Positions 59,845 through 64,000 of a stretch of 64,000 nucleotides of DNA are shown here, one piece after another. The translations under genes and the position numbers were made by a program. Position 1 is the first letter of the stretch. Each line of letters starts with the position of its first letter. Source of the stretch: Suillus spraguei (taxonomy: Eukaryota; Basidiomycota; Agaricomycetes; Boletales; Suillaceae). The notes beneath the pieces were generated by a model, which saw only the letters and a list, made by a program, of their open reading frames with translations, ran no database searches and had not been told where the DNA came from. The stretch spans positions 1-64,000 of the forward strand of contig JABCPU010000320.1 in the NCBI GenBank assembly GCA_016800925.1. The letters are read 5' to 3'.

Positions 59845-60319
59845 TGTTACGAACTGGGGTGGCGTCACCAGCGACAGTGAAAAGACACAGACGGTCTGCT
59901 GGGAGTTCTTACAATGTTCAAAAGAGAACAAGGTGAAAGTACTAGGAACGCGTTCCAAGTACGATCAAGGGTTCAGCCTCAAAGACAAGTCTAAGAGGTA
60001 TCCGCGAGAATAGAGACTAAGGCTAAGGAGTGCTTAGACTTAGAGACGATTCAAGACGACTTAGGTTGGAGACCTAAGCGAAGGAGATTCCAGGTAAAAC
60101 CCAGTAAGATTAAAGTAGGGAATCTACTACAAGTACACTGTGCTTAAATAGGCCAATATGTGCGCACAGACCAAGAGAGGCGTGAGAATGTAAGTGCGTA
60201 TCCAAAGAAGGAAGGCAACTATAGTACAGATGCGTTGAGCATATGAGTCAGAATCATGTTACGTAATATACAAGGTAAATGAAGTAAGAAAATGAATAGG
60301 GGCACGTACAATTGTAACA
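59845..60319 (-). repeat. 5' LTR of element II
   Basis: 475 bp. On the minus strand: TGTTACAATTGTACG..., a TATTTAAG box near 60,150, then 34 bp later ACTTTAATCTT at 60,116-60,106, and the end CGTAACA. Confidence 0.9.
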
Positions 60320-61844
60320 CAGAGTAGACTTCCAATCTTACTGTTGTTGACAATGTACTTGACAGTGTACTGACAGAGCTGGTCACACTTCACTCTCAGT
60401 TATATTTCTGAGGGGAGAAAATCTCTCTTTTATTGACAAAAAGGTGGGTATTATATAGACAAAATGAATGGCTATGCTACTGTTTTCCCACATTTTGTAG
60501 GGGTGCTGACCTACCCTATTTATTGAATATTGTCATAGTTGATTTGTAATATGCTCAAGGGTGTGAGAAAAAGTCATGTGGGACGTCAATGGCTATGCAT
60601 AAATTTGAGATCAGGTGACTATTAGTGGCTATCCTAGGAGGAATATCAATTATGTAATATTTGAAGCATAGATTTGCACTTTTTTTGTAGATGCATAGAG
60701 GTGATGCAAGTGAATCATAATGTGTTTCATGAGTTTTTCTGCAGGGTAACTCTATGTAATTATTTTGCTGGGGTCATGTCATATACCATACTTCTAATCT
60801 CAGATCCGACCATATCCGATCAGATCCAATCGATTCCATATCCGTCCGGTCCACAGATCCTGTCCAGACCACCCATCCGAATGTGCTCACTTCTCGCACC
60901 TTAACTCCCTTGTGTATATCCACGTCTATCTCCTTTCATCATTCCTCCTGTTTCCGGTATTCCGGCTATGTATATTTCCCTCCTACGTCACTGATCTGTT
61001 ACCTGTGTTCATTTCCGATTCATGCTTACTGATCTGCTGTGCATTAACTAATAGACTTCCGTTACACTTCATACATAGCCCTCGGTCCCGGACCTGTTGA
61101 TTATCCGTCTTAGATACTTACAGTATATAAACCACTTGTAAATCTCTGTAGAACCTTAGTTCAAATATCATCTTAGATTCTGCTCATTCTGCTTCCTCCG
61201 GACTTAAGCCACTTTCTGCTTCAAGTCATCTTCCGAGACTGGGATTGATTCCTATAGTCTATATCTCCGACTCTATCTTTGGATAGTCTATCTCTGCCAG
61301 TTTCTAGTTAGGAATTCGTTCTGAAGCTAGTCTTAATCCACGTTCTATCCCTACATTCCGGATAACCTTCGGACGTATCATATCCGATACCTTTGGACGT
61401 CCGGACCTGTCATGCAACTCCTTCCGGATCTTCGGACGTATAACTTCTCCCTGAAATAAGGGGCATTACTCGAGAAAGGGGCACAGTGCACGAACTGAGG
61501 CCAAAGCCCTTCAGGTCTCTCTACCTTTGAGTACGGTCTTAACAGGTCACCTGACATCTGTGGGAATCTTATGAAGTAGTTTCTGTAGCCAAACATACAT
61601 AAATACTCCCATGAAAAATGAATTAGAAATAATAAGCAAACTTTTACGAGCAACAAGAAACTTTTGATTCTGCATCATGGATTGATTTCTGAATAAAGGA
61701 ACACTAAGCTATTATAGTCCTGGTACTATTTGTCAGCTGCAGTAGTGTTTAGTCAGCCATGCACCAGACCAGTTTGGTGCATGTCAGTGCGTAACATCAG
61801 ACCTTCATACATTCACGATGACGCTCATCCTAGAGAGGGGGTAA
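60320..61844. other. Decayed element interior, no gene recognised
   Basis: It has LTR-like or leader-like features (TGTCATATACC near 60,777; TATATAAACC near 61,124; many TCCGGA words) but no coding signal. The last bases AGAGAGGGGGTAA look like a polypurine tract for the LTR that follows. Confidence 0.35.
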
Positions 61845-62338
61845 TGTCATGAATTCCAAATACAAATCATTACTCTTTTCTCAATTTTCCTAAAGCGTCT
61901 AAACCCAGCATTAAGACAAACCCAAATCCTATCGAAATTCCCATATCCGCCTCTATAACCGAACTTCTTGATGAAGATGAAGAGATCTTTTATGATGCTA
62001 TCGGATAAGATAAGATAAGATAAGATAGTATCATGTGATCTTAGAACCTTCTAGAATATGATGTCATAACAATGTCACAACTATCACATCATACAATTCT
62101 CATTTCTATTTTATGATTGGCTAGTAGTTTCAAACTCAGTTTACATCTCAGTTTCAATATGTGTATATAGTAAGCTAGTTTCGCTGTAGTAGTTCTTTAG
62201 TTCAAACCTCTTGTATCTACAACTGTAGCAATCCAAGACATCCTTGCTCCTCTCTCTTCTTGTGATAACCTTAGTTTGAGTCCTAGTCTCTGCCCTTGCG
62301 TTAATTCGTTTGTGGGTTGTGACAGTTGTTGCCTGACA
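61845..62338 (+). repeat. LTR of a further gypsy-type element
   Basis: 494 bp from TGTCATGAATTCC to GTTGCCTGACA, preceded by GAGAGGGGGTAA. It contains a (GATAA)5 microsatellite at about 62,003-62,027 and GTGTATATAG near 62,160. No target duplication and no partner LTR in the window, so it is probably the 3' LTR of a decayed plus-strand element. Confidence 0.55.
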
Positions 62339-62620
62339 TGTGTTTGAGTCCCAAGGACCAAACCCTGAAATTGTGGACTACCGGATTTCAGGATTCGGGG
62401 TTCGGCACTCGAGATTCGAGATTTGAGATGAAAAAGATATCTACCAAAATTGTGTGGATCAAAGTCATTTTATTGCCTAACATTTTTTTCGGTCTCAAGT
62501 GCAGAAGCCTGAGTACCAAACCATGAACCCCTAAATAGTAGATGACCGGAGTTCGGAGTTCGGCACTTAGAATGTGTGGATCAATAGGTGTCTATTGCCT
62601 CACATTGTTCTGAGTCCTGA

Positions 62621-64000
62621 TGTAAAGATACAACCTAGCTTGGGCTGTAGATAAACCACTGCCTAAACTAGTATGTTAGTCTTGCGCTCCGTCTAGTCTG
62701 CTTCACTTGTAAGAACAAGAGCGTTCAACCCTAAAGGGGGATGCCTATTCAGTATGGTTAAGTTCAAGTCTAACTTATGTGCGAAACAAGCGTCGAGGTC
62801 AGCGGTAAGTTGCCGCGGTCAGCGATGATACCACCGGAACTAGCATCGTGCGTAGCGGTGTTACCGTCGTCGAGATAATGTCAGTAACAGTTGCATCTAG
62901 CGAGCAATGTCGAGCGGTGGTCTCAGCGGTAGCGGTAAGGTTGCGAGCAGTGCAATGAAACAGTGAAGAAGTCTGCGGTACTTTCAGCGGTAAAGTAGCG
63001 GTCCATGAGAAGTTCAGTCAAAGTAACAATCAAAAGTCCAGTGGTATGCCAGCGGTAACGGAGAACGAGCATGATGTATTAACGAGCGATAAGAAAACTT
63101 TAAAGACTATGTCCACTACTGGGTAGATCCAGAGCTAGACAATAATCCTGACCTATAGTACATGCAATGGGGTAAAATCAGGTACTGTATTGTGCGGGGC
63201 ACACGGTGCTTATATCCTAATTTGTATGTACTCGGAATACTCTAGGTGAGATCAGTAGCACTGGAGTGTAGTAACCGCCGTAAGTAAACATAGTGCGAGG
63301 CGCTGCGGCACGAGGTGTTACGAACTGGGGTGGCGTCACCAGCAACAGTGAAAAGACACAGTCGGTCTGCTGGGAGTTCTTACAATGTCCAGAAGAGGAC
63401 AAGGTGAAAGTACAAGGAACGCGTTCCGAGTACGATCAAGGGTTTAGCCTCAAGGATAAGTCCAAGAGGTATCCGCGAGAATAGAGACTAAGACTAAGGA
63501 GTGCTTAGACTTAGAGACGATTCAAGACAACTTAGGTTGGAGACCTAAGCGAAGGAGATTCCAGGTAAAACCCAGTAAGATTAAAGTAGCGAATCTACTA
63601 CAAGTACACTGTGCTTAAATAGGCCAATATGTGCGCACAGACCAAGAAGACGTGAGAATATAAGTGCATATCCAAAGAAGGAAGGCAACTATAGTACAGA
63701 TGCGTTGAGCATATGAGTCAGAATCATGTTATGTAATATACAAGGTAAATGAAGTAAGAAAATGAATAGGGGTACGTACGATTGTAACACGAGGCAACAT
63801 GTAATAACGCTTGCCGTGGAATCAGTGATAACAAACAGAAAACAAACTACGCACCAAATGGAGCTATGCGGATGTGGCAAGGACATGGAAGGACATCGGT
63901 TCATGGAACGAGGTGCGGCAGTCGGTATGGTGTGTGGTAAGCGTGGGATGCTGCCGGTACTGCTAAAGGGGTAAGATGGCCATGGACAAGTGGTAACTCC
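62621..64000 (-). repeat. LTR-alpha copy 2 (inverted), split by a solo LTR and cut by the window edge
   Basis: The minus-strand sequence corresponds to 36,719 down to about 35,911 of LTR-alpha, interrupted at 63,316-63,794. It starts TGTAAAGATACAACC at 62,621 and is unfinished at 64,000 (about 60 bp short). Many substitutions separate it from copy 1. Confidence 0.75.
63316..63789 (-). repeat. Solo chromovirus LTR
   Basis: 474 bp, nearly identical to the element II LTRs, flanked by perfect CGAGG duplications (63,311-63,315 and 63,790-63,794). It contains the same ACTTTAATCTT (minus) start site. The 63-codon frame inside is not a gene. Confidence 0.9.

Larger units (their letters stand above)
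52689..60319 (-). mobile_element. Chromovirus II, full-length Ty3/gypsy element
   Basis: 7,631 bp with LTRs at 52,689-53,163 and 59,845-60,319. Reading on the minus strand: LTR, PBS, gag with zinc knuckle, protease, RT, RNase H, integrase, chromodomain, an extra zinc-knuckle ORF, polypurine tract, LTR. The two LTRs differ at roughly 20 of 475 positions, mostly transitions. Flanking 5-mers (GATCG left, CAGAG right) do not match, so the ends may have been rearranged after insertion. Several one-base frameshifts mean it is not autonomous now. Confidence 0.9.

Noticed and set aside
52651..63484. Short frames inside LTRs (e.g. 52,651-52,857 and 63,293-63,484)
   Set aside because: They run through LTR sequence that is identical in all copies; no gene.

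Overview
The window looks like a transposon-rich, accessory-type stretch of an Agaricomycete (basidiomycete mushroom) genome. The evidence is short GT-AG introns of about 45-60 bp in almost every gene, basidiomycete-style gene families (furin-like cysteine-rich membrane protein, acetamidase-type amidase, TAO3/PAG1, Agaricomycete-only hypotheticals) and Ty3/gypsy elements of two lineages. I cannot name the species. No bacterial features, rRNA or tRNA genes were recognised.

Positions 1-34.3 kb are a mosaic of broken gene pieces joined end to end. On the minus strand, read right to left, lie a CDP-alcohol phosphotransferase 5' end (6.7-6.0 kb), histidyl-tRNA synthetase lacking its N-terminus (6.0-4.8), SEC23 (4.8-3.3), amidase copy A (3.3-2.15) and a furin-like receptor gene running off the left edge. 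A second amidase copy (B, plus strand, 9.4-11.5) lies between two direct copies of a minisatellite-bearing repeat and next to a 151-bp tandem satellite. A third copy (C, minus strand, 22.9-24.0) carries internal deletions. Between and after these come an unknown gene (14.4-15.8), an MFS transporter pseudogene (16.8-18.7), a coiled-coil hypothetical (19.6-20.8), a TAO3/PAG1 fragment (21.2-22.6), a methyltransferase scrap, a REV1 fragment (27.1-24.9), a second SEC23 copy (27.1-28.7) and an NRPS-like adenylation/carrier fragment (28.7-29.6). Introns are retained, so copying was at the DNA level. Frameshifts, stop codons and deletions are frequent, and some lesions are shared between copies, so at least part of the decay preceded duplication.

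Positions 29.6-34.5 kb hold a decayed hAT-type transposase and a small inverted-repeat element (33.2-34.5). Its arms carry 85-bp repeats and its interior is a fragment of DNA polymerase delta subunit 3 plus one exon of SEC23, a direct example of gene-fragment capture.

Positions 34.5-64 kb are mainly LTR retrotransposons. A 5'-truncated gypsy element (I) is interrupted by two LTR-like insertions (alpha and beta) whose removal restores the pol reading. A spliced Zn-cluster gene (42.7-41.5) lies beside an inverted LTR-beta copy. A multi-exon unknown gene (43.9-45.0) and one intact 827-residue Agaricomycete hypothetical (50.7-48.1) follow. Next comes a partial gypsy element (III, 51.5-52.7), then a full-length 7.6-kb chromovirus (II, 52.7-60.3, minus strand) with 475-bp LTRs, gag, protease, RT, RNase H, integrase, chromodomain and an extra zinc-knuckle ORF after pol. 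Elements II and III both carry an 11-nt primer-binding site complementary to the predicted RNA 5' end, the arrangement of Tf1-type self-priming. The right edge is an inverted LTR-alpha split by a solo chromovirus LTR with a clean CGAGG target duplication.

Most genes here are remnants and do not form a pathway. The clearest theme is repeated capture, fusion and re-duplication of conserved gene fragments in a transposon nest. All family calls are by eye from translated motifs, without database searches.
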